Shown here: in pieces, positions 46,520 through 54,920 of the stretch | Position numbering within the stretch: the stretch's first letter is position 1 | Layout: every line of letters begins with the position of its first letter | From: Desulfovibrio desulfuricans | Lineage (GTDB): Bacteria > Desulfobacterota > Desulfovibrionia > Desulfovibrionales > Desulfovibrionaceae | Assembly (NCBI RefSeq): GCF_024460775.1 | Contig: NZ_JANFYZ010000009.1 | Span: 33,715-97,714 of the forward strand | Length of the DNA: 64,000 nucleotides | Direction of reading: 5' to 3' | The notes under the pieces: model-generated | What the model saw: the letters and a program-made list of their open reading frames with translations, nothing else | What the model was told of the DNA's origin: nothing | The model's database searches: none | Made by a program: the position numbers and the translations under genes

Positions 46520-46828
46520 ATGACTGACACCGCCACCCCGGCTACCGATGCCCAGGCAACCGAGGCCGCAGCCGCCCCCGCCGCGCACGCCGCTCATGTT
46601 CAGGTAGTCAAGCCGGAACACACGGGAGCCCGCGTAACCGTACTGGTGCAGCCGGAAGAAAAATACCTTTCCCTGCCCCGGCCCAAGACCTCGCGCCAGC
46701 TGCTTGCAGCACTTGGCCTTGCCGAGGAAACAGCCCTTGTGGCCCGCAACGGCCAGCTGCTTACGCCTGACCGCCACATCTGGCCCAACGACGATCTGCT
46801 GGTGCGCAAGGTAGCCTCTTCGGGCTAG
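46520..46828 (+). CDS. ThiS/MoaD-like small protein
   Basis: A 102-residue protein. After an Ala-rich flexible N-terminus of about 30 residues comes a ubiquitin-like beta-grasp sequence (VTVLVQPEEKYLSLP ... TSRQLLAALGLAEETALVARNGQLL) of ThiS/MoaD type. The C-terminus ends VASSG instead of the usual double glycine needed for thiocarboxylate formation, so the final carrier function is uncertain. Its stop is 43 bases before the M50 protease gene. Confidence 0.68.
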   Translation: MTDTATPATDAQATEAAAAPAAHAAHVQVVKPEHTGARVTVLVQPEEKYLSLPRPKTSRQLLAALGLAEETALVARNGQLLTPDRHIWPNDDLLVRKVASSG

Positions 46829-46871
46829 GCCCGACCTTGCCGCGCCAAGAGGAAAATGGTACCCGCAACAT

Positions 46872-47546
46872 ATGCTGAACCTAGACCTTTCCCAGGTGCT
46901 GAGCACCCTGGCAGTAGCCGCTGTACCCGCTCTTCTGGGCATCATTCTGCATGAAGTGGCCCACGGATGGGTGGCCTACCGCTGCGGCGACCCCACCGCC
47001 AAATACATGGGGCGGCTGACCCTGAACCCCCTGCCGCACATTGACCCCATGGGACTGCTGGCCTTTGTGCTCACCAGCCTTTCCGGAAGCTTTGTTTTTG
47101 GTTGGGCCAAGCCTGTTCCGTTCAATCCCCGCTACTTCCGCAATCCCGCAAAAGACATGATGCTGGTGGCTCTTGCCGGGCCGCTCACAAACTTCCTGCT
47201 GGCAGGGCTTTTTGGCGTTTTGCTGTGGGCGGTGCTGCATATTTTTCCGCCGCAACAATGGATGGACAGCACAAGTTACGTCTTTGCGCTCAAGACCATC
47301 CAGACGGGCGTAATCATTAATTTCGGGCTGGGCTGGCTCAATCTGATGCCCATTCCTCCGCTGGACGGCAGCAAGGTTGTGGCCTATTTTCTGCCCCCAA
47401 ACGCCGCATATCGTTACCTGAGTGTGGAGCGTTACGGATTTGTCATTCTTTTGTTGTTGCTGTTCACCGGGGCGCTTGGGCTTGTGCTTGGGCCGCTGGT
47501 CAGCGGCAGCGCCCTTGGCCTGCTGTCGCTGCTGGGCATCATTTAG
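46872..47546 (+). CDS. site-2 protease-like M50 metallopeptidase
   Basis: A 224-residue multi-pass membrane zinc protease. The HExxH motif is HEVAH at residues 27-31. The second metal-binding site is in LNLMPIPPLDG near residue 160. Short YwhC/Rip-type M50 enzymes like this lack a PDZ domain and may cut membrane regulators; the substrate is unknown. Start ATG 46872 has no close ribosome binding site. ruvX follows 80 bases after. Confidence 0.9.
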   Translation: MLNLDLSQVLSTLAVAAVPALLGIILHEVAHGWVAYRCGDPTAKYMGRLTLNPLPHIDPMGLLAFVLTSLSGSFVFGWAKPVPFNPRYFRNPAKDMMLVALAGPLTNFLLAGLFGVLLWAVLHIFPPQQWMDSTSYVFALKTIQTGVIINFGLGWLNLMPIPPLDGSKVVAYFLPPNAAYRYLSVERYGFVILLLLLFTGALGLVLGPLVSGSALGLLSLLGII

Positions 47547-47626
47547 GCAACCTTGCCTTTGAGAAGGCATTTTCTTAGGTATGGCCGCACCCGCTGGCAA
47601 ACGCGCCGCGCACAACGAGGCTTGCA

Positions 47627-48064
47627 GTGAAATTCGTTGCCGTTGATTACGGTCTGGCCCGCACGGGCCTTGCCGCATCCGACCCTGAGGGTCGGCTGGC
47701 CTTTCCGCTGGCTACCTTGCGGCTTGAGGATTTCACCGACCGCAAGGCCTTTCTGGCCGCCCTTGCCGAGCGCATTGCCGAGGCCGGGGCAGAAGCGGTG
47801 GTGGTAGGTTTGCCCCTGACCCTTGATGGGGAAGAAACTATGACCACGCGCCAGATACGCAACGTAACCGAACGCCTCAAGCGCCGGGTGCCGCTGCCTT
47901 TTTTCTTTATGATTGAGGCGCTGAGTTCCGAGGAAGCCTGGGCCGACCTGCGCGAGGCCGGCCTGAAAATGCGCAAACGCAAGGCAGTGCTTGACCAGCA
48001 GGCCGCTGTGCGCATTCTTTCTTCCTTTCTTTCGCTTGCGCCCCAAGACCGGAGACCCGCATGA
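47627..48064 (+). CDS. ruvX: putative pre-16S rRNA nuclease / Holliday-junction resolvase RuvX (YqgF)
   Basis: A 145-residue YqgF-fold protein. AVDYGLARTGLAASD at the N-terminus holds the first catalytic acid; VVVGLPLTLDGEE gives the conserved glycine-rich strand; the C-terminal DQQAAVRIL helix contains the last acid. The family processes 16S rRNA ends and was earlier called Holliday-junction resolvase. Its stop overlaps mltG by 4 bases (ATGA). Confidence 0.9.
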   Translation: MKFVAVDYGLARTGLAASDPEGRLAFPLATLRLEDFTDRKAFLAALAERIAEAGAEAVVVGLPLTLDGEETMTTRQIRNVTERLKRRVPLPFFFMIEALSSEEAWADLREAGLKMRKRKAVLDQQAAVRILSSFLSLAPQDRRPA

Positions 48065-49131
48065 AAACACTGTTGCGCGCGCTGGGCCTGCTGCTTTTGC
48101 TGGCCCTCGCAGGCGGAGGATGGGTGGCTTACGAGGCTCACACCTTCCTCACCACCGCACCGGAAACCCCAGGCCGCGATGTTTTTTTTGACGTTCCCGC
48201 CGGGGCGCGTCTGGCGCAGGTAAGCGCAGGGCTGGTCAAGCAGGGGGTTGTGACCGACGCCCGCAAGCTCGACCTGCTGGCCCGCTATAAAAAATGGGAA
48301 AACCGCCTCCAGGCTGGCAGATTCGCTCTCAATACCGGCTGGCTGCCGGAAAAGGTGCTGGACGAACTGGTCAACGGGCACCCCGTGCTGTACCGCGTCA
48401 CCGTGCCGGAAGGCCTCACATGGTGGCAGACGGGCAAGGTGCTGGAAGAAGCCGGGCTTGTGGTTTTTGACGACTTTCGCAAGGTCGTGACCGACCCGGA
48501 CTTTCTGCGCCATTACGGCATCCCCTTTGCCACGGCTGAGGGTTTTTTGATGCCGGATACGTATCTGCTCAAAAAGAATGACGTTGTCGATCTGGCGCAG
48601 GCCAAGGCCGTTGCCGGGCGCATGGTGGACAACTTCTGGCGCAAGACCGCCAGCGTGTGGCCCGATGGCAAAAAACCGGGGCCGAGCCAGACCGAACAGC
48701 TCAAAACTTGGGTTATCCTTGCTTCCATTGTGGAAAAGGAAACAGGCATAGACGCAGAACGCGCCCGCGTGGCCGGGGTCTACCAGAACCGCATTAACAA
48801 GGGCATGCTGCTCCAGGCCGACCCCACAGTGATTTACGGCCTTGGCCCCAACTTTGACGGCAACCTGCGCCGCCGCGATCTGGACGATCCCAACAACCTT
48901 TACAACACCTATCAGCGCCCCGGCCTGACGCCAGGCCCCATCTGCTCGTTCGGCGCAGCGGCCCTTGCCGCAGCCGTCCGCCCCGAGGCGCACAACTATC
49001 TGTACTTTGTGGCGAAATTTGATGGTGGCGAGCATGTTTTTTCCACCAACCTCAATGACCACAACAAGGCCGTGCGGCAGTATCTGCAAAACCGCCGCAA
49101 TGCCAAGCCCGCCGCGCCCGACGCGCGCTGA
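48061..49131 (+). CDS. mltG: endolytic murein transglycosylase MltG
   Basis: A 356-residue membrane-anchored enzyme that cuts nascent glycan strands and may end peptidoglycan elongation. It has an N-terminal helix (LLRALGLLLLLALAGGGWVA), a LysM-like region, and the catalytic domain with the Glu in ASIVEKETGID, YQNRINKGMLLQADPTVIYG and the C-terminal NYLYFVAKFDGGEHVFS. Coupled to ruvX by ATGA overlap. This ruvX-mltG order is common. Confidence 0.94.
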   Translation: MKTLLRALGLLLLLALAGGGWVAYEAHTFLTTAPETPGRDVFFDVPAGARLAQVSAGLVKQGVVTDARKLDLLARYKKWENRLQAGRFALNTGWLPEKVLDELVNGHPVLYRVTVPEGLTWWQTGKVLEEAGLVVFDDFRKVVTDPDFLRHYGIPFATAEGFLMPDTYLLKKNDVVDLAQAKAVAGRMVDNFWRKTASVWPDGKKPGPSQTEQLKTWVILASIVEKETGIDAERARVAGVYQNRINKGMLLQADPTVIYGLGPNFDGNLRRRDLDDPNNLYNTYQRPGLTPGPICSFGAAALAAAVRPEAHNYLYFVAKFDGGEHVFSTNLNDHNKAVRQYLQNRRNAKPAAPDAR

Positions 49132-49141
49132 GGAGGCCCCT

Positions 49142-49378
49142 GTGAAGTACCTCATCGTTGAAGACTTTTCTGGTCAGGAAGTGCCTTTCATCTTTCCGCG
49201 CCGCGTAGACCACAGTGACATGCGCGAACAGTTGCCCTACAGCCGCGTTGTTTCCGCCGGTTTTGTGGAACTGGGGCCAGAAGGTTTTGCCTGCTCCGGC
49301 GGCAACCCCGAGCTGCAACTCAAAGCCCGGCCAGAGGCAGACGCAGCCATCATTGCCGAGGCCCTGCGGCAACGCTGA
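49142..49378 (+). CDS. small unknown protein (GTG start)
   Basis: A 78-residue protein that starts with GTG at 49142, preceded by GAGGAGG 7 bases upstream, which fixes the start. The sequence (KYLIVEDFSGQEVPFIFPRR, YSRVVSAGFVELG) looks like one small alpha/beta domain with a strand-turn-strand beginning. It resembles short hypothetical proteins often found near MltG or cobalamin genes, but I do not recognise a family. It lies 11 bases after mltG, so it is almost certainly in the same operon. Confidence 0.7.
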   Translation: MKYLIVEDFSGQEVPFIFPRRVDHSDMREQLPYSRVVSAGFVELGPEGFACSGGNPELQLKARPEADAAIIAEALRQR

Positions 49379-49427
49379 CAGCGCCTGGCGCAAGGCAATC
49401 CCTGCCGACACCCTATGGAGCGCAAGC

Positions 49428-51080
49428 ATGCCCAAGCCGCAGCCGAGCATACCCGGCCTTGTCATAGGCGGCACGGGCAGTAATGCGGGCAAAACGACCT
49501 TTACCCTGTCCCTGCTCTGCGCCCTTCACGCTCGCGGGCTCATGGCACGCGCTGCCAAGACCGGGCCGGATTATATTGATGCGGCCTTTCATGCGGCGCT
49601 GACAGGCCAGCCCGCAGCTAATCTGGACACATGGATGTGCCGGGAAACCGCGCCGTCCCCTGCCGAACACCCGCTACCCGCAGGACGCATCCCCAGAGGG
49701 TTGGGACGCGTTTTTGAACGCATGTCCACAGGCTTTTCCCAGCATGAGGACGCGGGCGGCGCAAAGGCCGAGACAAATCCTTCCGCCAAGCCAGACCTGC
49801 TGGTGGTGGAAGGAGCCATGGGACTCTATGACGGAGGGCACCGTGGAGCGGGCAGCACTGCGCATCTGGCCTCCCTGCTGGGTCTGCCCGTGCTGCTGGT
49901 GCTCAACGCAGGCGGTATGGGGCAGTCCATTGCCGCGCTGGCAGAGGGATTTTTGCATCACCGCCCCGCATGGGCAGGAGGCCTGTCTGTCCGTTTTCTT
50001 GGCATGGTGTGCACCCATGTGGGCAGCGCCCGCCACGCCGATCTGCTGCGCCAGTCATTGGCACCCGTGACCAAGAGCGCTGGCGTGCCCCTCTTGGGCC
50101 TGCTGCCCCGGCAGGGTGCGCCGGAACTTCCCTCCCGGCATCTGGGGCTAGTGGAAGCGCGCGAGGCCCTGCCTGCGGTGGACAGGCAAGCCCTGACCCA
50201 GTGGGTTGAGCAGCACTGCGACCTGAACCGCATGCTCAAGTTGGCAGGCGTGCAGACGCCACGGCTGGCAGTCGATGCAGACAAGTCCGGCGCATCTGTG
50301 CCGGAAGTTGCCCGGCAAGCGCGATTATCCGAGGCACATGAGCCGCCGACAGACAGATTTTTCCCCCTTTCAGACGCACAAACGCAGCACCCACCTCGCC
50401 CCCAACGCAAGCGCAGGCCTGTTGTGGGCCTGGCATGGGACGAGGCTTTCAGCTTTTGTTATGCGGATCTGCCTGCCGTGCTGCACGAGCTTGGCGCGCG
50501 CATTGTCGCCTTTTCTCCACTGCGGGACGCCGCGCCGCCAGCCGAATGTTCTGGCCTGTACTTTCCCGGTGGCTACCCGGAACTGCATGCCCCCCGGCTC
50601 GCGGCCAACACGGCCATGCACGCCGCCCTGCACGGGCTGGCTGCACGCGGCATGCCCATGTACGGTGAGTGCGGGGGCTATATTTACCTTATGCAGTCCG
50701 TGCAGGTTGCAGGGCAAAGCCATGCCATGAGCGGCCTCCTGCCACGCAACTGCGCGCTTGGCGCAAGCAAGGCGGCTCTGGGCTACCGGGCCGCGCAGGC
50801 CGCGCCAGACTGGCCCGCGCTCAACCAGTCTGCAACCCGGCCCCTGTGGGTACGCGGGCACGAATTTCACTACGCGCAGGAAGAAGAAATACCCTTACCC
50901 TCTCCATGCCGTCCCCTGTGGAAGCTCTACGACAGCCAGGGCCGTTTTTTACGGGATGAAGGCTGCCGCCTCGGATCTGTCGCCGGATCATGGTTGCACT
51001 GCTATCCCGAAGGCTCCCGCCGCTTCTGGCGCGCATGGCTGCGCACTTGCGCCGCCCACCTTTCAGACACACGCCCTTGA
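49428..51080 (+). CDS. cbiA: cobyrinate a,c-diamide synthase (CbiA/CobB)
   Basis: A 550-residue amidotransferase that uses glutamine and ATP to amidate side chains a and c of cobyrinic acid (or hydrogenobyrinic acid). The N-terminal P-loop is GGTGSNAGKTT. The GATase domain starts near residue 330, with PVVGLAWDEAFSFCYAD and the nucleophile in YGECGGYIYLM. Start ATG 49428 has GGAG 7 bases upstream; an earlier in-frame opening runs to 49215 but is not needed. It is followed by cbiC after 7 bases. The central region between the two domains is longer than in some homologues. Confidence 0.93.
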   Translation: MPKPQPSIPGLVIGGTGSNAGKTTFTLSLLCALHARGLMARAAKTGPDYIDAAFHAALTGQPAANLDTWMCRETAPSPAEHPLPAGRIPRGLGRVFERMSTGFSQHEDAGGAKAETNPSAKPDLLVVEGAMGLYDGGHRGAGSTAHLASLLGLPVLLVLNAGGMGQSIAALAEGFLHHRPAWAGGLSVRFLGMVCTHVGSARHADLLRQSLAPVTKSAGVPLLGLLPRQGAPELPSRHLGLVEAREALPAVDRQALTQWVEQHCDLNRMLKLAGVQTPRLAVDADKSGASVPEVARQARLSEAHEPPTDRFFPLSDAQTQHPPRPQRKRRPVVGLAWDEAFSFCYADLPAVLHELGARIVAFSPLRDAAPPAECSGLYFPGGYPELHAPRLAANTAMHAALHGLAARGMPMYGECGGYIYLMQSVQVAGQSHAMSGLLPRNCALGASKAALGYRAAQAAPDWPALNQSATRPLWVRGHEFHYAQEEEIPLPSPCRPLWKLYDSQGRFLRDEGCRLGSVAGSWLHCYPEGSRRFWRAWLRTCAAHLSDTRP

Positions 51081-51087
51081 GGATTTT

Positions 51088-51780
51088 ATGGTTCACAACT
51101 CCACAGACAAAACCAGCGTTGACCTTGACCCGGCCTGCACACCCGCCGAGATTGAAAACCGCTCTTTCACCATCATAGATGCGGAAATTCCCGAACCGCG
51201 AGCCTTTAGCGGCTCACTCTGGCAGGTGGCCCGCCGCTGTGTCCACACCCTTGGCGATACGGATATCGTGGACGACCTGAGGCTGAGCGCCCAAGGCCTT
51301 GAAGCTGGCGTGAACGCCCTGCTCGCGGGCTGCACCGTGTATACTGATACCCGCATGGCCGCCGCTGGCCTGCCCATGCGCCGCCTTGATCCGCTGGGGG
51401 TAACGGTGACGCCCCTCATGGCGCTGCCCGGTCTTGCGGAGCTTGCCGCCAGCCGGGGTACCACACGCTCCCGCGCCGGGCTGGAGAGTATTGCGCAGGA
51501 CATGGGCGGCAACATTGTGGTCATCGGCAATGCACCCACTGCCCTGCTGGGGCTTCTGGACGTGCTTGCGCAAGGCGCGCAGCCGCCTGCCCTCATAGTG
51601 GGTATGCCTGTGGGTTTTGTGAATGCGGCGCAGTCAAAGGAACTTCTGCGGCAAAGCCCCTGGCCCCACTTTACCCTGCTGGGCCGCAAGGGCGGCTCCG
51701 CCGTTGCGGCGGCCTGCATCAACGCGCTGGCGGACATTGCTCTTGCGCAGCGCGGCCTCACTCGGGTTGCGGCTCTTTAG
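51088..51780 (+). CDS. cbiC: precorrin-8X / cobalt-precorrin-8 methylmutase
   Basis: A 230-residue CbiC/CobH enzyme, which moves the C-11 methyl group to C-12 to form (hydrogeno)cobyrinic acid. Family sequence is visible in RRCVHTLGDTDIVDDLRLS with the catalytic His, LPMRRLDPLG-like segment, GNIVVIGNAPTALLGLL and GMPVGFVNAAQSKELL. Start ATG 51088 has TTGAGGA upstream. It shares an operon with cbiA and is closed by a strong hairpin. Confidence 0.93.
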   Translation: MVHNSTDKTSVDLDPACTPAEIENRSFTIIDAEIPEPRAFSGSLWQVARRCVHTLGDTDIVDDLRLSAQGLEAGVNALLAGCTVYTDTRMAAAGLPMRRLDPLGVTVTPLMALPGLAELAASRGTTRSRAGLESIAQDMGGNIVVIGNAPTALLGLLDVLAQGAQPPALIVGMPVGFVNAAQSKELLRQSPWPHFTLLGRKGGSAVAAACINALADIALAQRGLTRVAAL

Positions 51781-51840
51781 ATAAAGCACCGGGTAGCGGC
51801 TCTTTTCAGCAATAGTCTGAATCCTGGCTGGTTATTGAAA

Positions 51841-51882
51841 ATGGGCATTCCCTGAACATGAACAAGTTCAGGGAATGCCCAT
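51841..51882 (+). terminator. terminator of the cobalamin operon
   Basis: A perfect 17-base stem (51841-51857 with 51866-51882) around an 8-base loop, then CAGCTTTT. It is among the longest perfect stems in the window. Confidence 0.85.
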
Positions 51883-51978
51883 CAGCTTTTGGCGGCTAAA
51901 CCTTGGCGGGGACAGTCACACGGGCACGCGCTGCCATCTTTGCAGGTTTGAACTTGGACAATTCTTGCTATTTTTTTC

Positions 51979-52006
51979 ATAGCGCGCTATTCATTCCATA
52001 GCGCGC
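51979..52006. promoter_or_regulatory. repeated ATAGCGCGC element
   Basis: ATAGCGCGCTAT (51979-51990) is a perfect 12-base palindrome, and ATAGCGCGC recurs at 51998-52006, 19 bases later (two helical turns). About 80 bases before the tautomerase start. Likely a regulator site; the regulator is unknown. Confidence 0.45.
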
Positions 52007-52085
52007 GCAAGAACACTCACCCTTGCTTGCAGTTTCGCAAACCCTCGGAGCGTAAGCCGCAAGATCAAACGACAAGGAGCAAACC

Positions 52086-52283
52086 ATGCCCGTCATCACC
52101 ATAGCCATGCACAGCACAACGGAAGAAGTGAAGAAGAACCTGATTGAAGGCCTGACCGCAGCCGCAGTGGCGGCTACGTCCGTTCCGCAAGAAAAGTTCG
52201 TGGTATTTGTTGAGGAATACGCAACCGATGCCATCGGTCTGGGAGGCCGGACGCTCAAGGCCATCAAGGCCGCGCAGCAGTAG
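52086..52283 (+). CDS. 4-oxalocrotonate tautomerase-like protein
   Basis: A 65-residue protein that begins MPVITIAMHS, so removal of Met leaves the catalytic Pro1 of the tautomerase superfamily. The length and VPQEKFVVFVEEY pattern are normal for the 4-OT group. The enzyme class interconverts enols and keto acids; the substrate is unknown. Start ATG 52086 has AAGGAG 6 bases upstream. Convergent with the HxlR gene. Confidence 0.88.
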   Translation: MPVITIAMHSTTEEVKKNLIEGLTAAAVAATSVPQEKFVVFVEEYATDAIGLGGRTLKAIKAAQQ

Positions 52284-52322
52284 TCTGCGGCCCGATTATG
52301 CAGGAATCCCTGGGGGAGGCGG

Positions 52323-52697
52323 CTACGCGAGCCTTTTGCTGAGCAGTTCGCTCCAGCGTTCGGCCTCCTCCGGGGCCACTTCCATAGCCCAGGTGATGGC
52401 CCAGGCTCCAAATGGCTCCAGAAGGAGGCTCAACTCCACGCCCATGTCTGTCAGGGCATAGCCGTCATTGGTGGTGCACACGAGCTTTGCCTCGCGAAGT
52501 TCTTTCAAACGGCTGTTGAGCACCGCCGGGGATATGGATTCGCAGGCCTCCTGCAAGGCGCGGAATGTGGCCGGGCCCTTGCGCAGTTGCCAGATAACGC
52601 CCATGGCCCACCGCTTGCCCAGCAGGTCAAACAGCGCCATGAGCGGCACGCCGCTGCGGGAACCGCGAACAGGTTTACCTGGTGTGGGTATGCTCAT
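52323..52697 (-). CDS. HxlR-family transcriptional regulator
   Basis: A 124-residue winged-helix protein. The HxlR signature is seen in LLGKRWAMGVIWQLRKGPATFRAL and ISPAVLNSRLKEL, and in the YALTDMGVEL turn. HxlR proteins often respond to electrophiles or redox state. It may control the neighbouring tautomerase and itself. A palindrome at 52723-52736 in its own promoter region fits self-regulation. Confidence 0.88.
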   Translation of the reverse strand: MSIPTPGKPVRGSRSGVPLMALFDLLGKRWAMGVIWQLRKGPATFRALQEACESISPAVLNSRLKELREAKLVCTTNDGYALTDMGVELSLLLEPFGAWAITWAMEVAPEEAERWSELLSKRLA

Positions 52698-52722
52698 TCT
52701 TCCGCCGCTTTAGCGCTGAACA

Positions 52723-52736
52723 ATATGGTGCCATAT
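52723..52736. promoter_or_regulatory. candidate HxlR operator
   Basis: ATATGG-TG-CCATAT is a perfect inverted repeat about 25 bases before the HxlR gene start. Position and symmetry suit autoregulation. Confidence 0.45.
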
Positions 52737-52742
52737 CTGCAA

Positions 52743-53756
52743 TTAACCTTGCTTGCGGGGCTTTTCAGCCTCATCTGCTGCGGAAGCATCCGCGGAGGCA
52801 TCAACGGGCTTTGACGCATCTGCGGGGCTGGCTGCGCTGCCCGCAGGGCTTGCGTCAGCCGTATCTTCAGACGGATTTGCCGTGTCGGGGCTGATAATTT
52901 CCGCATCGGTCACATCGTCATCATGACCTGCGGTTCCATTGCGGTCAGCAGCGGCATCACCCGGTGCAGCTTCGGCGTCAAGGGCCGGGGGCAAGGCCTG
53001 TGCCTCGACCACATGCCCGCCAAGAGCCAGACGCTGCACCTCGTTTTGCGGCAGGGGTATGCAGCCCTTGTCCACCAGTACGATGCCCGTGCGTTCCAGC
53101 ACTTCGCGCCGGTACTCATATTCCTGCTGCATGCGGTGATGCCGGTACACAAACCAGCGGTGCACCAGATAGCATACGGCAATAAGAGCGGCCAGACTGC
53201 CCGCAATCCAGGGGATATATTCGGCCAGCGCGCCGCCAAGGCGCATCAGGGCAGAGAAAGCCCCGTCCACAAAAAACAGTCCCGCGCCCAGCAGCATGAT
53301 GCCCAGAAGCAAAACCACCGTGGGCGCATTGCGGATTATGGCATAGAAACGGCGCAGCCGTTCGGGAACCTGTTCATCGTCAGCAGTCTGCCCTGAACCC
53401 TGCCCGCCCTGTATGCTGTCCTCGCGTCCCAGATAGCGTGAAACCCAGGTGCCGGAGAGGTGGACAATGAGCATCAACCCCACAGGGGCCAGCACCGCGG
53501 CCACGGCCCAGCCAAACCAGGGAAAGCGCGCCAGCGGCGGGCCGCCGGGAACATCCGGCGCGGCATGCATGACGCCGTAAAAAAAAGAAATGCCGCCAAC
53601 AATCATCTCTACAAAAAAGATGGCGACCATAAGATATATGAGCGCGTCCTTGTACGGGCCAGCGTACCAGGCTGCGCGATCCTGACGGCGGCCTTTATCC
53701 GCAGAAGATGCGGACTTGCCTTGCGTTTCGGATCCTTTATTCTCTGCTTTCTGCAT
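52743..53756 (-). CDS. unknown membrane protein with acidic tail
   Basis: A 337-residue protein I do not recognise. It has four predicted helices (about 40-60, 83-103, 143-163, 180-200) and a basic cytoplasmic stretch with HRWFVYRHHRMQQEYEYRREVLER. The last 100 residues are Ala/Asp/Glu/Pro-rich and probably disordered. N-terminal 30 residues are hydrophilic. No catalytic motif is visible. Its promoter region lies between it and the divergent epimerase gene. Confidence 0.65.
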   Translation of the reverse strand: MQKAENKGSETQGKSASSADKGRRQDRAAWYAGPYKDALIYLMVAIFFVEMIVGGISFFYGVMHAAPDVPGGPPLARFPWFGWAVAAVLAPVGLMLIVHLSGTWVSRYLGREDSIQGGQGSGQTADDEQVPERLRRFYAIIRNAPTVVLLLGIMLLGAGLFFVDGAFSALMRLGGALAEYIPWIAGSLAALIAVCYLVHRWFVYRHHRMQQEYEYRREVLERTGIVLVDKGCIPLPQNEVQRLALGGHVVEAQALPPALDAEAAPGDAAADRNGTAGHDDDVTDAEIISPDTANPSEDTADASPAGSAASPADASKPVDASADASAADEAEKPRKQG

Positions 53757-53903
53757 TCGTTACCTCGGTCCCCAAAACATACGATGCGGCGCTTTTTCCC
53801 GCAAGCCCCCATACCCCGAAACAAGGATTTCACCGTGGCGCGCCGCTCTTGCCCAGAACGCGCATCTGGCTTACTTTGCCTGCATGCACACTGGGAGGTT
53901 CTC

Positions 53904-54920
53904 ATGCATGTTCTGGTAACAGGCGCAGCGGGCTTTATTGGATACCATCTTTCCCAACGGCTTCTGGCCGATGGGCACAGCGTGGTGGGCGTTGATAATT
54001 GCAACGACTATTACGATGTGCAACTAAAAAAAGACCGTCTGGCCCAACTTGCCGCCATGCCTGAGGCGCAGCGCTTCCGCTTTGAACTTCTGGACATGGC
54101 CGATGGCCCGGCAATGGCCGCCCTGTTTGCCCGCGAAGGATTTACCCATGTGGTCAACCTTGCGGCGCAGGCTGGCGTACGATACAGCCTCCAGAACCCG
54201 GAATCGTACCTCAATGCCAACCTGCTGGGCTTTGGCCATATTCTTGAAGGTTGCCGCCAGAACAAGGTGGGGCATCTGCTTTTTGCCTCGTCTTCTTCCG
54301 TGTATGGCATGAACACGGCACGGCCCTACAGTGTGCACCATAATGTGGACCACCCGGTCAGCCTGTACGCCGCCACCAAGAAAAGCAACGAACTGATGGC
54401 CCATTCCTACAGCCATCTGTTCCGCATTCCCTGCACGGGATTGCGCTTTTTTACGGTATACGGCCCATGGGGCAGGCCGGACATGGCCCTGCACCTGTTC
54501 ACCACCGCCATTGTGCGCGGCGAACCCATCAAGGTGTTCAATGAAGGGCGCATGCGCCGCGACTTTACCTATATCGACGACATCATCGAAGGCGTGGTGC
54601 GTCTGCTGCCCTTGGCCCCGCAGCCCGACCCGGACTTTGACCCTGAAAATCCCAACCCCGCCAGCAGCTCCGCGCCCTGGCGCATCTACAACATAGGCAA
54701 CAACAATACGGTGGAACTCAACGATTTCATCAGCACCCTTGAAGACGCCCTTGGCATGAAGGCCCGCAAGGAGCTTCTGCCCATGCAGCCGGGCGATGTT
54801 GAATCCACCTGGGCCAATATTGACGACCTCACCGCCGCCACCGGCTTTGCCCCTTCCACGCCTCTCAGCGAGGGTATAGCCCGCTTTGTGGCCTGGTACA
54901 AAGAGTATTATAAAATATGA
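53904..54920 (+). CDS. NAD-dependent epimerase, UDP-glucuronate 4-epimerase-like
   Basis: A 338-residue extended short-chain dehydrogenase. The Rossmann motif GAAGFIG (7-13) and the catalytic YxxxK (YAATK, about 154-158) are present. Sequence such as VVGVDNCNDYYDVQLKKDRL and YGPWGRPDMALHLF resembles the CapI/UDP-glucuronate 4-epimerase group, which makes UDP-galacturonate for surface polymers. Start ATG 53904 has GGGAGG 5 bases upstream. It overlaps the next gene by 4 bases (ATGA). Confidence 0.9.
   Translation: MHVLVTGAAGFIGYHLSQRLLADGHSVVGVDNCNDYYDVQLKKDRLAQLAAMPEAQRFRFELLDMADGPAMAALFAREGFTHVVNLAAQAGVRYSLQNPESYLNANLLGFGHILEGCRQNKVGHLLFASSSSVYGMNTARPYSVHHNVDHPVSLYAATKKSNELMAHSYSHLFRIPCTGLRFFTVYGPWGRPDMALHLFTTAIVRGEPIKVFNEGRMRRDFTYIDDIIEGVVRLLPLAPQPDPDFDPENPNPASSSAPWRIYNIGNNNTVELNDFISTLEDALGMKARKELLPMQPGDVESTWANIDDLTAATGFAPSTPLSEGIARFVAWYKEYYKI

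Larger units (their letters stand above)
51781..52085. other. 305-base intergenic region cbiC/tautomerase
   Basis: No gene is visible. It holds the terminator at 51841-51882 and a repeated palindromic element at 51979-52006 in front of the tautomerase gene. Confidence 0.5.
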
